14,720 nt of DNA from CAZRIT01 sp964600225 (GTDB lineage Bacteria > Bacillota > Clostridia > Christensenellales > CAG-138), in contig CAZRIT010000049.1 in the NCBI GenBank assembly GCA_964600225.1, forward strand, positions 1 to 14,720. The letters run 5' to 3'. Under the pieces are notes generated by a model. The model had not been told where the DNA came from. It searched no databases and worked only from the letters and a program-made list of their open reading frames with translations. The translations under genes were made by a program, and so were the position numbers. Of this stretch, positions 7,431 to 14,582 are shown one piece after another; the first letter of the stretch is position 1, and each line of letters opens with the position of its first letter.

Positions 7431-8781
7431 AACCGCACCCAACATACCGCTGCGGCCCATTGCGGTGCTGCCCGTCAGCTTTGCGTGCATCATCCTGTGC
7501 GGCACGCTGCTGCTGACGCTGCCCGCCGCCACGGCCACGGGCATGCCGCTGCCGTTGGCGGACGCGCTGTTTACCGCCACGTCCGCATCGTACGTGACGG
7601 GGCTTATCGTTGTGGATACGGGTACGGCGTTTTCCCCGTTCGGGCAGGCGGTGCTGCTCACATTGATACAGCTTGGCGGGCTCGGTTTTATGACCATGGC
7701 GACCATTCTGTTTGCCGCCACGCGCCACCGCGTCAGTCTGTACGAACGCCTCTCCATGGCCGAAGGGCTGGGCGAGGACCGCGTGCAGGGCGTGGTGGGG
7801 CTGTGCCGTGCGGCCGTGCGGGTAACATTTGGGTGCGAAGCCCTTGGCGCGCTCCTGCTTTCGGTACGGTTTATCCCGCAATTCGGCGTCGGCCGCGGCA
7901 TATGGATGAGCGTGTTCCACAGCGTATCGGCGTTTTGCAACGCCGGGTTCGATCTGTTCGGCGGCTATACCTCATTGACGGGCAGCGTAGAGGATATCTA
8001 TCTGCAAGCGGTCGTCATGGCGCTCATCATCGTGGGCGGCCTGGGCTTTGCGGTAATACTGGATGTGGCCTCCAAGCGGCGGTTTGCCCGCTTTCGGCTG
8101 CACACCAAGGTCGTTTTGGCAGGTACGGCGGCGCTGATTCTCGGCGGCGCGCTGCTGTTTACCTTGATGGAATACCGCAATCCCCTCACCCTCGGCCCGC
8201 TGCCCTTTGGGCAAAAGCTGGCGGCGGGGCTGTTTCAATCCGTCACCATGCGCACTGCGGGCTTCAACACCATCGATCAGCTCGCCCTGACCGATGCAAG
8301 CAAGGGCGTGGGCATGCTGCTCATGCTCATCGGCGGCGCGCCCGCGGGCACGGCGGGCGGGCTGAAGCTGACCACGATCTTTGCGCTTGTGTGGACGGTG
8401 TACGCCTATGTGCTCGGCGGCAGGGAGACGGTGGCGTTCCACCGCACCATCCCGTCGGAACAGATTCGCCGCGCGCTGACCATACTGGTGGGCGGCATGC
8501 TCCTGCTGTTTTCTGCCACCATCCTGCTTTCCTTCATCGAACAAGGCAGCGCATGCGGGCAGCTTGGCATTTGGAACCAGTTGTACGAAACGACCTCCGC
8601 CATGTGTACCGTGGGCGTGAGCACGGGCGTAACGGCCGCGGCGGGCCCCGCATCCAGGCTGATCCTCATGCTGCTGATGTTCATCGGCCGCGTGGGGCTA
8701 TTGAGCATGGCCATGGCGCTGGTGAAGCCGCAGGATCGGGTTGCCGTCCGCTACCCCGACGAGGAACTGCTCATCGGCTAG
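7414..8781 (+). CDS. TrkH/KtrB-family potassium uptake channel subunit
   Basis: Predicted 455-residue membrane subunit of a Trk/Ktr potassium uptake system. All four selectivity-filter loops of the family are recognisable, with their key glycines: SYVTGL (Gly63), CNAGFD (Gly178), RTAGFN (Gly283) and CTVGVS (Gly401). Loop 3 is followed by a region rich in small residues (GGAPAGTAGG), matching the intramembrane gate loop known in KtrB/TrkH. The length and short N terminus fit KtrB better than the longer enterobacterial TrkH. The start at 7414 lies inside the end of the MATE gene and lacks a clear Shine-Dalgarno sequence, so translation probably depends on ribosomes finishing the MATE gene. The regulatory partner follows 29 nt downstream. 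Confidence 0.93.
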   Translation: MNRTRKTAPNIPLRPIAVLPVSFACIILCGTLLLTLPAATATGMPLPLADALFTATSASYVTGLIVVDTGTAFSPFGQAVLLTLIQLGGLGFMTMATILFAATRHRVSLYERLSMAEGLGEDRVQGVVGLCRAAVRVTFGCEALGALLLSVRFIPQFGVGRGIWMSVFHSVSAFCNAGFDLFGGYTSLTGSVEDIYLQAVVMALIIVGGLGFAVILDVASKRRFARFRLHTKVVLAGTAALILGGALLFTLMEYRNPLTLGPLPFGQKLAAGLFQSVTMRTAGFNTIDQLALTDASKGVGMLLMLIGGAPAGTAGGLKLTTIFALVWTVYAYVLGGRETVAFHRTIPSEQIRRALTILVGGMLLLFSATILLSFIEQGSACGQLGIWNQLYETTSAMCTVGVSTGVTAAAGPASRLILMLLMFIGRVGLLSMAMALVKPQDRVAVRYPDEELLIG

Positions 8782-8810
8782 ACTGACATTCCCAAAAGGA
8801 GGAAACAACG

Positions 8811-9455
8811 ATGGCAAAGAGTTTTCTGGTAATCGGCCTGGGCCGCTTCGGCGCAAGCACGGCGCGCACGCTGACGGAACTTGGGCATCATGTGATGGCT
8901 GTGGACGACGACATGGGCCGCGTCGATGCGCTCAAAAACGACGTGCTGCGCTGCATGCAGGCCGACGCTACGCAGGAGAGCGTGGTGCAAAAGCTGGGCG
9001 TAAGCACCTACGACAGCGTCGTCATCTGCATCGGCACGGATCTGCGCACCTCCATACTGGTAACGGTACTGTGCCACGAAAACGGAGCAAAGCACATTGT
9101 GGCCAAGGCGCAGGACGAGCTGCAAAAAAAGCTGCTGCTGAAAGTTGGCGCCGACCGCGTCATATTACCCGAGCTGGATGCGGGCATGCAGCTTGCGCGC
9201 ACGCTGGTCTCCGCCAACATACTGGACTCGCTCAACGTGACCGAGCGCTTCTCCATCAACGAAATCACCGTGCCCGAAGCGTGGGTTGGCAACACCCTTG
9301 CCCAGCTCGATGTGCGCCGCCGCTACGGGCTTTCGGTGCTGGCGCTCAGGCGCGGCGAGCACGTCAGCGTCACCCTCGATCCCGACGCGCCGTTTCAAGC
9401 GGGCGATACGCTCTATGTGCTCGGCGACAACCGCTCGCTCGAAAAGCTCGGCTGA
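8811..9455 (+). CDS. TrkA/KtrA-family RCK regulatory subunit of K+ uptake
   Basis: Predicted 214-residue cytoplasmic protein that would form the gating ring on the TrkH/KtrB channel encoded just upstream. An N-terminal Rossmann (RCK_N) domain carries GLGRFG at residues 9-14 and the acidic end of strand 2 (AVDDD, 30-34), where nucleotides such as NAD(H), ATP or ADP bind in this family. The C-terminal RCK_C domain is about 133-214; in KtrA-type proteins this domain is often the c-di-AMP sensor, though that is not provable here. One RCK_N/RCK_C pair and about 215 residues match KtrA rather than the doubled enterobacterial TrkA. AGGAGG lies 8 nt before the ATG. Confidence 0.93.
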   Translation: MAKSFLVIGLGRFGASTARTLTELGHHVMAVDDDMGRVDALKNDVLRCMQADATQESVVQKLGVSTYDSVVICIGTDLRTSILVTVLCHENGAKHIVAKAQDELQKKLLLKVGADRVILPELDAGMQLARTLVSANILDSLNVTERFSINEITVPEAWVGNTLAQLDVRRRYGLSVLALRRGEHVSVTLDPDAPFQAGDTLYVLGDNRSLEKLG

Positions 9456-9525
9456 CGCACCCCGGGCGTTTCAAGCATACATATTGTGCCGTAACAAAAA
9501 CCGACAATTTTATATATCATTTTGC

Positions 9526-9554
9526 TTGTCAAGCGCCTCAAAACATGGTATTCT
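9526..9554 (+). promoter_or_regulatory. Promoter for the CofE-like gene
   Basis: TTGTCA (9526-9531) and TATTCT (9549-9554) are 17 nt apart, with five and four of six consensus bases. They lie in a short AT-rich stretch between the TrkA stop and the next gene. Transcription would start near 9561, about 36 nt before the start codon. No terminator hairpin is visible after TrkA, so read-through from the potassium genes is also possible. Confidence 0.55.
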
Positions 9555-9596
9555 TATTTTTTCTTTTTGAACTACCGCAATGAGGAGGAAACAACC

Positions 9597-10808
9597 ATGG
9601 ATCGACTGGTCGGTACCGTGACGCGCGGCATTCGCGCGCCCATCATTCGCGAAGGCGACGACATTGTGCGCATCGTTGTGGATCAGGTCGTGGCGGCCGC
9701 GTGGCAGCACGATTTTCCCCTGCACGACCACGATATTGTGGCCGTCACGGAGGCGGTCGTAGCCCGCGCGCAGGGCAACTACGCCACGGTGGAGCAGATT
9801 GCGGCCGATGTACGCGCAAAGCTTGGCGGCGGCGCCATCGGCGTGGTGTTCCCCATTCTCAGCCGCAACCGCTTTGCCATCTGCCTGCGCGGCATCGCCA
9901 TGGGCGCACAAAAGATCGTGCTGCAATTGAGCTATCCGTCCGACGAGGTGGGCAATCACCTCATCAGCTACGATATGCTCGACGACGCGGGCGTCAACCC
10001 GTACAGCGATGTCTTGACCGAGGCGCGCTACCGCGAGCTGTTCGGTTCCCCCGTCCACAAGTTCACGGGCATGGATTATGTATCCTACTACAAGGAGCTG
10101 ATCGAATCGACGGGCTGCGAGGCGGAAATCCTGTTTGCCAACGACCCGCGCGCGGTGCTCAAATATACCGATACGGTGCTGTGCTGCGATATCCACACGC
10201 GCGAGCGCAGCAGGCGCCGGCTGGTCAACGCGGGCGCCAAGAAGGCCCTGACGCTATCGGACATCCTCACCGCCCCCGTCCTGGGCAGCGGCTATAACGA
10301 AACCTACGGCCTGCTCGGCTCCAACAAGGCCACGGAGGATCGCATCAAGCTGTTCCCGCGCGATCCCATGCCCATTGTCAAGGCCATCCAACAACAACTT
10401 TACGAGCGCACGGGCAGCAGGCTGGAGGTTATGGTCTACGGCGACGGCGCGTTCAAGGATCCCGTCGGCAAAATCTGGGAGCTGGCCGACCCCGTCGTCT
10501 CCCCCGCCTATACCGAAGGGCTGGAGGGCCAGCCCAACGAGCTCAAGCTCAAGTATCTGGCCGATAACGATTTTAAGGATCTGTCGGGCGCGGCGCTCAA
10601 GGACGCCATCAGCCGCCGCATCGAGCAGAAGGATTCCGCAAGCCTGGTGGGCAAGATGGTGTCCCAGGGCACCACGCCGCGCCGCCTGACCGACCTGATC
10701 GGGTCGCTGTGCGACCTCACCAGCGGCAGCGGCGACAAGGGCACGCCCATCGTGCTGGTGCAGGGCTATTTCGATAACTTCACCACACTGAACCCGGAGG
10801 ATCGTTAA
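9597..10808 (+). CDS. CofE-like ligase (F420-0:L-glutamate ligase superfamily)
   Basis: Predicted 403-residue cytoplasmic protein of the F420 ligase superfamily (PF01996-like). Enzymes of this family add glutamate to a phosphodiester-linked acid using GTP and a divalent metal. The N-terminal part (GTVTRGIRAPIIREGDD, then DIVAVTEAVVARAQGN) follows the family pattern of a ligand loop followed by the D-I-V-A/TE core. Highly conserved blocks of the Firmicutes subgroup, as I remember it, are GDGAFKDPVGKIWELADP near 280-297 and SQGTTPRRLTDLIGSLCDLT near 356-375. It is about 150 residues longer than archaeal CofE. GAGGAGG at 8 nt supports the start. No F420 biosynthesis gene (cofC, cofD, cofG/H) is nearby, and most Clostridia are not known to make F420, so the real substrate is probably different. 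The family call is firm; the reaction is not. Confidence 0.85.
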   Translation: MDRLVGTVTRGIRAPIIREGDDIVRIVVDQVVAAAWQHDFPLHDHDIVAVTEAVVARAQGNYATVEQIAADVRAKLGGGAIGVVFPILSRNRFAICLRGIAMGAQKIVLQLSYPSDEVGNHLISYDMLDDAGVNPYSDVLTEARYRELFGSPVHKFTGMDYVSYYKELIESTGCEAEILFANDPRAVLKYTDTVLCCDIHTRERSRRRLVNAGAKKALTLSDILTAPVLGSGYNETYGLLGSNKATEDRIKLFPRDPMPIVKAIQQQLYERTGSRLEVMVYGDGAFKDPVGKIWELADPVVSPAYTEGLEGQPNELKLKYLADNDFKDLSGAALKDAISRRIEQKDSASLVGKMVSQGTTPRRLTDLIGSLCDLTSGSGDKGTPIVLVQGYFDNFTTLNPEDR

Positions 10809-10835
10809 CCGCCGAAAAACTACGTTTTTCGGCGG
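10809..10835 (+). terminator. Hairpin at the end of the CofE-like gene
   Basis: A perfect 12-bp stem (CCGCCGAAAAAC with GTTTTTCGGCGG, loop TAC) begins at the first base after the TAA stop. The T-run lies inside the 3' arm rather than after it, so it is not a canonical intrinsic terminator. Its position directly after the gene, facing a convergent operon, still favours a role in ending transcription or protecting the 3' end. Confidence 0.6.
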
Positions 10836-10859
10836 GATCGTGCTGTGGCACGGGTTTCA

Positions 10860-10889
10860 CTTGCAGGATTGACGCTGCAATCCTGCAAG
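10860..10889. repeat. Inverted repeat, 12-bp stem
   Basis: CTTGCAGGATTG and CAATCCTGCAAG pair perfectly around the 6-nt loop ACGCTG. It is the second of six inverted repeats in the 10809-11085 gap between convergent genes. There is no T-run after it on either strand. Confidence 0.75.
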
Positions 10890-10895
10890 CAGTGT

Positions 10896-10928
10896 GTCAA
10901 GAATGACGCACATGTCGTCACTTTTGAC
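10896..10928. repeat. Imperfect inverted repeat, 13-bp arms
   Basis: GTCAAGAATGACG (10896-10908) and CGTCACTTTTGAC (10916-10928) are complementary at 11 of 13 positions around a 7-nt loop. Third member of the hairpin cluster in this gap. Confidence 0.6.
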
Positions 10929-10934
10929 GGATGA

Positions 10935-10962
10935 CCTGCTTTTCTTTGCAAAGAAAAGCAGG
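10935..10962. repeat. Perfect 28-nt palindrome
   Basis: CCTGCTTTTCTTTG is followed directly by its exact reverse complement, with no loop. In RNA it would form a stem with a small loop at the TGCA centre. The core TTTCTTTGCAAAGAAA is of a type I remember as common in intergenic regions of gut Firmicutes, but the window has only this copy. Confidence 0.85.
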
Positions 10963-11007
10963 CAAAGGAAACGTCCCATAGGGTTCCATGAAATCATACA
11001 AACGCGC

Positions 11008-11031
11008 AGCGGCAGCCGATCGGCTGCCGCT
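11008..11031. repeat. Perfect 24-nt GC-rich palindrome
   Basis: AGCGGCAGCCGA is followed directly by its exact reverse complement, ending in CGCT and then TTGG. It is GC-rich, unlike the AT-rich palindromes on either side (10935-10962 and 11058-11085), and sits between them. It may be the core hairpin of a composite terminator or repeat element. Confidence 0.8.
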
Positions 11032-11057
11032 TTGGTGTGGTGTGTGATTTTCTTTGG

Positions 11058-11085
11058 GTACCTTTCTTTTTTAAAAGAAAGGTAC
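11058..11085 (-). terminator. Inverted repeat at the end of the glpK-Ldh-DUF1847 operon
   Basis: GTACCTTTCTTTT (11058-11070) and AAAAGAAAGGTAC (11073-11085) form a 13-bp stem with a 2-nt spacer. It begins 13 nt past the DUF1847 stop on the minus strand, where a terminator would be expected. As with its neighbours the T-rich part lies within the stem, so the terminator role is likely from position but not proven by form. Confidence 0.5.
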
Positions 11086-11098
11086 AAAACCGTTCCCT

Positions 11099-11728
11099 TT
11101 ACCACTCCGAATACAAGCGCTTCCTGATCGGGCCATCGGCGCAATAGAGCGCGCCCGCGGGATTGTGCGCAAGCACGCGGTCCTTGGCGACCAGCGTGGT
11201 GACCAATGCGTCGGAATACTTGGTAAACAGCGAATCGTGCCCGACGCACAGGCCGACGATCACGTTGAATTCGGTTTTTTGATCGTTGAGCAGCTTTGCC
11301 TGCAAAATGGGGTTGCACATGGCCTCAAACCCGTCGTCGGGCCTGACGCGGCCGACGATGCCCAGTTGCGCCTTATCGACATGCCCGCACTTACAGATGA
11401 CGGAATCGATCATGAGCCCGTGTTTTGCAAGAATTTGGCTTGCGATCATGGCCTCCTTTTGCAGCGCGGTGCAAAACGCGATGCCGATGCGGCGGTAGCC
11501 CATGCGCTTGCAAAACTCCGCCACCTCCCGCACCCTGGGCCACTCGCCATAGCCTGCGGCCTCGACCTCGGCGGACTGCACGGAGGCCATGCGGTTCTCG
11601 GGCAGCAGGTATTCGGGCAGCAGCGCATTGGGCTGCACGGCGGCGCGCATGGGGCAGTTTTGGGGCATATCGTCCCCCATATGCTTACGCCTGCACGCAC
11701 GCGCCGCGCAAAATGCACAGGTATACAT
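11099..11728 (-). CDS. DUF1847 family Cys-rich putative metal-binding protein
   Basis: Predicted 209-residue soluble protein that I recognise as DUF1847, a family of unknown function described as metal-binding. The N terminus has a cysteine cluster suited to zinc or an Fe-S centre: Cys4, Cys7, Cys12 and Cys25 (CAFCAARAC, then NCP). Further conserved cysteines follow in the body (AFCTALQKEA, VICKCGHVDK, EAMCNP, VGLCVGHDSLF), plus a C-terminal ALYC. The ATG at 11728 is chosen over an in-frame TTG at 11743 because GGGAGGG lies 6 nt upstream of it and would be inside the longer version. It lies 17 nt after the Ldh_2 stop and is the last gene of the glpK operon. The function is unknown; the operon hints at a redox or metal role linked to glycerol or 2-oxoacid metabolism, which is inference only. 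Confidence 0.88.
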   Translation of the reverse strand: MYTCAFCAARACRRKHMGDDMPQNCPMRAAVQPNALLPEYLLPENRMASVQSAEVEAAGYGEWPRVREVAEFCKRMGYRRIGIAFCTALQKEAMIASQILAKHGLMIDSVICKCGHVDKAQLGIVGRVRPDDGFEAMCNPILQAKLLNDQKTEFNVIVGLCVGHDSLFTKYSDALVTTLVAKDRVLAHNPAGALYCADGPIRKRLYSEW

Positions 11729-11745
11729 CCGTCGCCCTCCCAAGG

Positions 11746-12864
11746 TTATTGCTCGAACGGGAACTTGTACGGCAGCTTCTTTTTATCGCGCACGGCGACC
11801 AGCTCCTTCTGCACGGCCTCGCCCACGGGCACGCCCTTATCGCGGCGATCGAGCCAGTGCAGGTATTCCTTTTCGCCCGCGGTATAGATGCGCTCCTGCC
11901 CGGGCGCTTTTTCGGAGGCGCGCAGCTGGCGCAGAATCTGCCCGCAGGTCTGCTTGAAGCTCTCCTGGCCCAGGAACGCATCGGGATCGATGGCCAGGAA
12001 GAAATGGCCCAGATGATACGGCTTTTTGTTGCCGTCGGCGTCCACATTGGTCAAAGCCTTGAGGAAGCTGCCGCCCTGCAAAGCGGCTGAAAGCACCTCG
12101 ATGACGGTGGCATAGCCATAGCCCTTGTAGCCCGCCAGTTCCTCGCCGATGCCGCCAAGCGGAGCCAAAGCGGCCGTGCCCTTGGTCAGGTCAACCAATA
12201 TCTCCTCGCTGTCGGTCAGCGCCGTGCCGTCGCGGCCGATGACCATGCCCGCGGGCGTGTCCTTGCCCGCGCGGGCAAAGTATTCGATCTTGCCGCGCTG
12301 GGTGATGGACGTTGCGCAGTCGATGACGAACGGAAAATCCTCATCCGTGGGCAGCCCGACGGTCAGGGGGTTGGTGCCGAGCATGTTTTCCACACCGAAC
12401 GTCGGCGCGATGGACGGGCGCGCGTTGGTGCCCGTGATGCCGATCATGCCGCACTTGGTGGCCATGGTGGCATAGTAGCCCGCGATGCCGTAGTGCGAGG
12501 AGTTGCGCACCGCCGTCATGCCAAGGCCGTAGACGCGCGCCTTGTCGATGGCCGTCTGCATGGCGCGGTGGCCCGCCACCATGCCCATGCCGTCGTGCGC
12601 ATCGATGACGGCCGTGGTGGGCGTTTCCTTGAGCACCTCATACTCCGTAACGGGGTTGAGAATGCCCGCCTCGATGCGGTCGATATAGATGGGCTTGAAG
12701 CGGTTGCAGCCGTGGCTTTCGATACCGCGGCGGTCGCTTTCCATCAGGATTTCGGCGCAGATTTTGGCGTCGTCGCGCGGCACGCCGTAGGCGACAAACG
12801 CATCCTCCATAAAGTCCCCGATCAGCTTCCACGGGATGTACGGCCTTGTTTCTTTTGCAAACAT
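11746..12864 (-). CDS. Ldh_2-family NAD(P)-dependent 2-oxoacid oxidoreductase
   Basis: Predicted 372-residue cytoplasmic oxidoreductase of the malate/L-lactate dehydrogenase type 2 family (PF02615). Known members act on malate, lactate, sulfolactate, ureidoglycolate, diketogulonate or cyclic imino acids with NAD(P)(H). The conserved N-terminal block DRRGIESHG has the family histidine (His51). NSSHYGIAGYY (121-131) holds a second conserved His124. GTNPLTVGLP and VIDCATS (Asp182) form the substrate and nucleotide region, and GYKGYGYATVIEVLSAALQGG is the family signature near 245-265. The C-terminal block (GHFFLAIDPDAF, then RIYTAGEKEY) is typical of a clostridial subgroup as I remember it. The ATG lies 2 nt after the glpK stop; a GTG two codons earlier overlaps that stop and sits closer (4 nt) to the GGGAGG site, so the start may be 12870. 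The substrate cannot be named. Confidence 0.9.
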   Translation of the reverse strand: MFAKETRPYIPWKLIGDFMEDAFVAYGVPRDDAKICAEILMESDRRGIESHGCNRFKPIYIDRIEAGILNPVTEYEVLKETPTTAVIDAHDGMGMVAGHRAMQTAIDKARVYGLGMTAVRNSSHYGIAGYYATMATKCGMIGITGTNARPSIAPTFGVENMLGTNPLTVGLPTDEDFPFVIDCATSITQRGKIEYFARAGKDTPAGMVIGRDGTALTDSEEILVDLTKGTAALAPLGGIGEELAGYKGYGYATVIEVLSAALQGGSFLKALTNVDADGNKKPYHLGHFFLAIDPDAFLGQESFKQTCGQILRQLRASEKAPGQERIYTAGEKEYLHWLDRRDKGVPVGEAVQKELVAVRDKKKLPYKFPFEQ

Positions 12865-12866
12865 GT

Positions 12867-14366
12867 TCACTTATCCTCCCAATTCTTGGCTCTTTCCACC
12901 GCGCGCTGCCAGCGTGCCAAACGGTGTGTCCGCGCGCCCTGCTCCATCGACGGGGTAAAGACGCGTTCACTCTTCCAGATTTTTTTGATATCCTCCGTAC
13001 TATTGTACACGCCCGCGCCCAGTCCCGCAAGGCATGCCGCGCCCAAAGCCGTGGATTCCACGCACTGCGGGCGGATGACGGGGGTATTGAGCAGGTCGGA
13101 CTGGAACTGCATCATCACATTGGATACCGATGCGCCGCCATCCACCTTGAGTCCCTGCATGGCAAGCCCGCTGTCTGCCTGCATGGTGGCCGCCAGATCG
13201 TACACCTGGTAGGCAATCCCTTCCAGTACCGCGCGCGCGATGTGCGCACGCCCCGTTGCGCGCGTCAGCCCCAGCAGCGCCCCGCGCGCATACATATCCC
13301 AGTGCGGCGCGCCCAGCCCCGTAAACGCGGATACAAAGTACACTCCGTCGGTATCGGGCACGCTCTCGGCCAGCTCGTCGATTTCGCGCGCGCTCTTGAT
13401 GAGCTTGAGATCGTCGCGCAGCCACTTGATGGCGCTGCCCGCGTTGAATATACTCCCCTCCAATGCATAGTTGACCTTGCCGAATGCGCCCCAGGCAATG
13501 GTGGTCAGCAGTTGGTTTTTGCTTTCGATGGGCGTTTCGCCCGTCTGCATCATCAAAAACCCGCCCGTGCCGTAGGTGCACTTGACTTCGCCTTTTTCAA
13601 AGCACGCCTGCCCGAACAGGGCCGCCTGCTGATCCCCCGCAGCGCCCGTAATCGGCACGCCGCCGAGCGTTTCCAGCCCCATGATGCGCCCGTTGACCAC
13701 GCCGAGCGTCCCGCAGGACGGGCGCACCTCGGGCAGCATTTCCAACGGGATGTTCAGGCGCTTGAGCAGCGTTTCGTCCCAAACGAGGTTATGGATATCA
13801 AACAGCATCGTGCGCGCGGCATTGGAATAATCCGTTACATGCGCGCCCGTCAGGTTCCAAATCAGCCATGTTTCCACGGTGCCAAACAGCAGCTCCCCGC
13901 GTTCTGCCCGCTGCTGCCCGTTTTCGATATGATCGAGGATATAGCGTATCTTGGTGGCGGAAAAATACGCGTCGATAATCAGCCCCGTGGTGCGCTGCAC
14001 ATGCGCCGTCAGCCCCTCGGCCATGAGCTGCTCGCACATGGGCGCGGTGCGGCGGCATTGCCACACGATGGCGTTGTGGACGGGCCTGCCCGTGGCCTTT
14101 TCCCAAACGATGGTGGTCTCGCGCTGGTTGGTCACGCCGATGGCCGCCACCTCGCCCTGTCGGACGCCCTGACGGAGCAGCACATCCGCAGCGGCCTGCT
14201 TTTGCGTTTCCAGAATGTCCAGCGGATCGTGCTCCACATAGCCCGCCTGCGGGTAGATCTGGCGGAACTCATACTGCGCGCTGCGCACGATGTTGCCCAG
14301 GCAATCGAACAGGATTGCGCGGGAGCTGGTCGTGCCCTGATCGAGCGCCAAGAGATACCGATTCAT
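12867..14366 (-). CDS. glpK: Glycerol kinase
   Basis: Predicted 499-residue cytoplasmic FGGY-family kinase that phosphorylates glycerol with ATP to sn-glycerol 3-phosphate. Length and numbering closely match E. coli GlpK. ALDQGTTSSRA (7-17) is the phosphate-binding loop with Asp9, TNQRETTIVWEK holds the glycerol-contacting Arg82 and Glu83, and GAAGDQQAALFGQ (241-253) holds the catalytic base Asp245. The late FGGY signature is GLKVDGGASVSNVMMQFQSDLL (405-426). No histidine occurs between 192 and 355, so the HPr-phosphorylated His known at about 230-232 in Bacillus and Enterococcus GlpK is absent. AGGAGG lies 8 nt before the ATG. It is the first gene of an operon with an Ldh_2 oxidoreductase and DUF1847. 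The usual partners glpF and glpD/glpO are not in the window. Confidence 0.96.
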   Translation of the reverse strand: MNRYLLALDQGTTSSRAILFDCLGNIVRSAQYEFRQIYPQAGYVEHDPLDILETQKQAAADVLLRQGVRQGEVAAIGVTNQRETTIVWEKATGRPVHNAIVWQCRRTAPMCEQLMAEGLTAHVQRTTGLIIDAYFSATKIRYILDHIENGQQRAERGELLFGTVETWLIWNLTGAHVTDYSNAARTMLFDIHNLVWDETLLKRLNIPLEMLPEVRPSCGTLGVVNGRIMGLETLGGVPITGAAGDQQAALFGQACFEKGEVKCTYGTGGFLMMQTGETPIESKNQLLTTIAWGAFGKVNYALEGSIFNAGSAIKWLRDDLKLIKSAREIDELAESVPDTDGVYFVSAFTGLGAPHWDMYARGALLGLTRATGRAHIARAVLEGIAYQVYDLAATMQADSGLAMQGLKVDGGASVSNVMMQFQSDLLNTPVIRPQCVESTALGAACLAGLGAGVYNSTEDIKKIWKSERVFTPSMEQGARTHRLARWQRAVERAKNWEDK

Positions 14367-14402
14367 ATCAAACGCCTCCTATCATATTGTGGATGCCAAA
14401 AA

Positions 14403-14431
14403 ACTGTATCAAACCGCCGCGCGGTTGTCAA
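14403..14431 (-). promoter_or_regulatory. Promoter of the glpK operon
   Basis: On the minus strand a perfect -35 TTGACA (14431-14426) is followed after 17 nt by TACAGT (14408-14403; four of six consensus bases). Transcription would start near 14396 and leave a leader of about 30 nt with AGGAGG before glpK. The leader is too short for the antiterminator (RAT/GlpP) element that controls glp genes in Bacillus. No clear cre site is visible. Confidence 0.75.
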
Positions 14432-14459
14432 TTTGCCCGCCGCAGCGGCATAAGGTGCA

Positions 14460-14478
14460 TTGTTCCCTGCGGGAACAA
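14460..14478. repeat. Short inverted repeat, 8-bp stem
   Basis: TTGTTCCC and GGGAACAA pair perfectly around TGC. It lies upstream of the glpK promoter, at the edge of the longer repeat-like stretch 14460-14600. It may be part of that element rather than an operator. Confidence 0.5.
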
Positions 14479-14518
14479 AGATTCCTCGCCACGCCCCTTC
14501 GGCGGGAGACGCCTTAGG

Positions 14519-14582
14519 GCGACGCTGCCGCGCTGGCTCGGAATGACACGGATGGTGTGTCATTCTGAGGAGCGCAGCGACG
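14519..14582. repeat. MITE-like intergenic repeat with CGGAATGACA / TGTCATTCTGAG arms
   Basis: Two long imperfect arms flank a 7-nt loop; the inner 13 bp (CTCGGAATGACAC with GTGTCATTCTGAG) match at 12 positions, and the outer parts pair with small bulges through GCAGCG. Sequences of this style (TGTCATTCTGAGGAGCG...) are, from memory, among the most frequent dispersed intergenic repeats in gut Firmicutes and give rise to spurious proteins containing CHSEERSDE. No transposase is attached. The stretch 14432-14679 contains no credible gene; apart from this element and the short hairpin at 14460-14478 I see nothing in it. Confidence 0.65.

Noticed and set aside
10894..11127. Small plus-strand protein of 77 residues (contains LLFFAKKSRQRKRP)
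   Set aside because: It is a translation of the palindrome cluster; such proteins come from repeats. The minus-strand 153-codon frame at 10857-11318 is rejected for the same reason.
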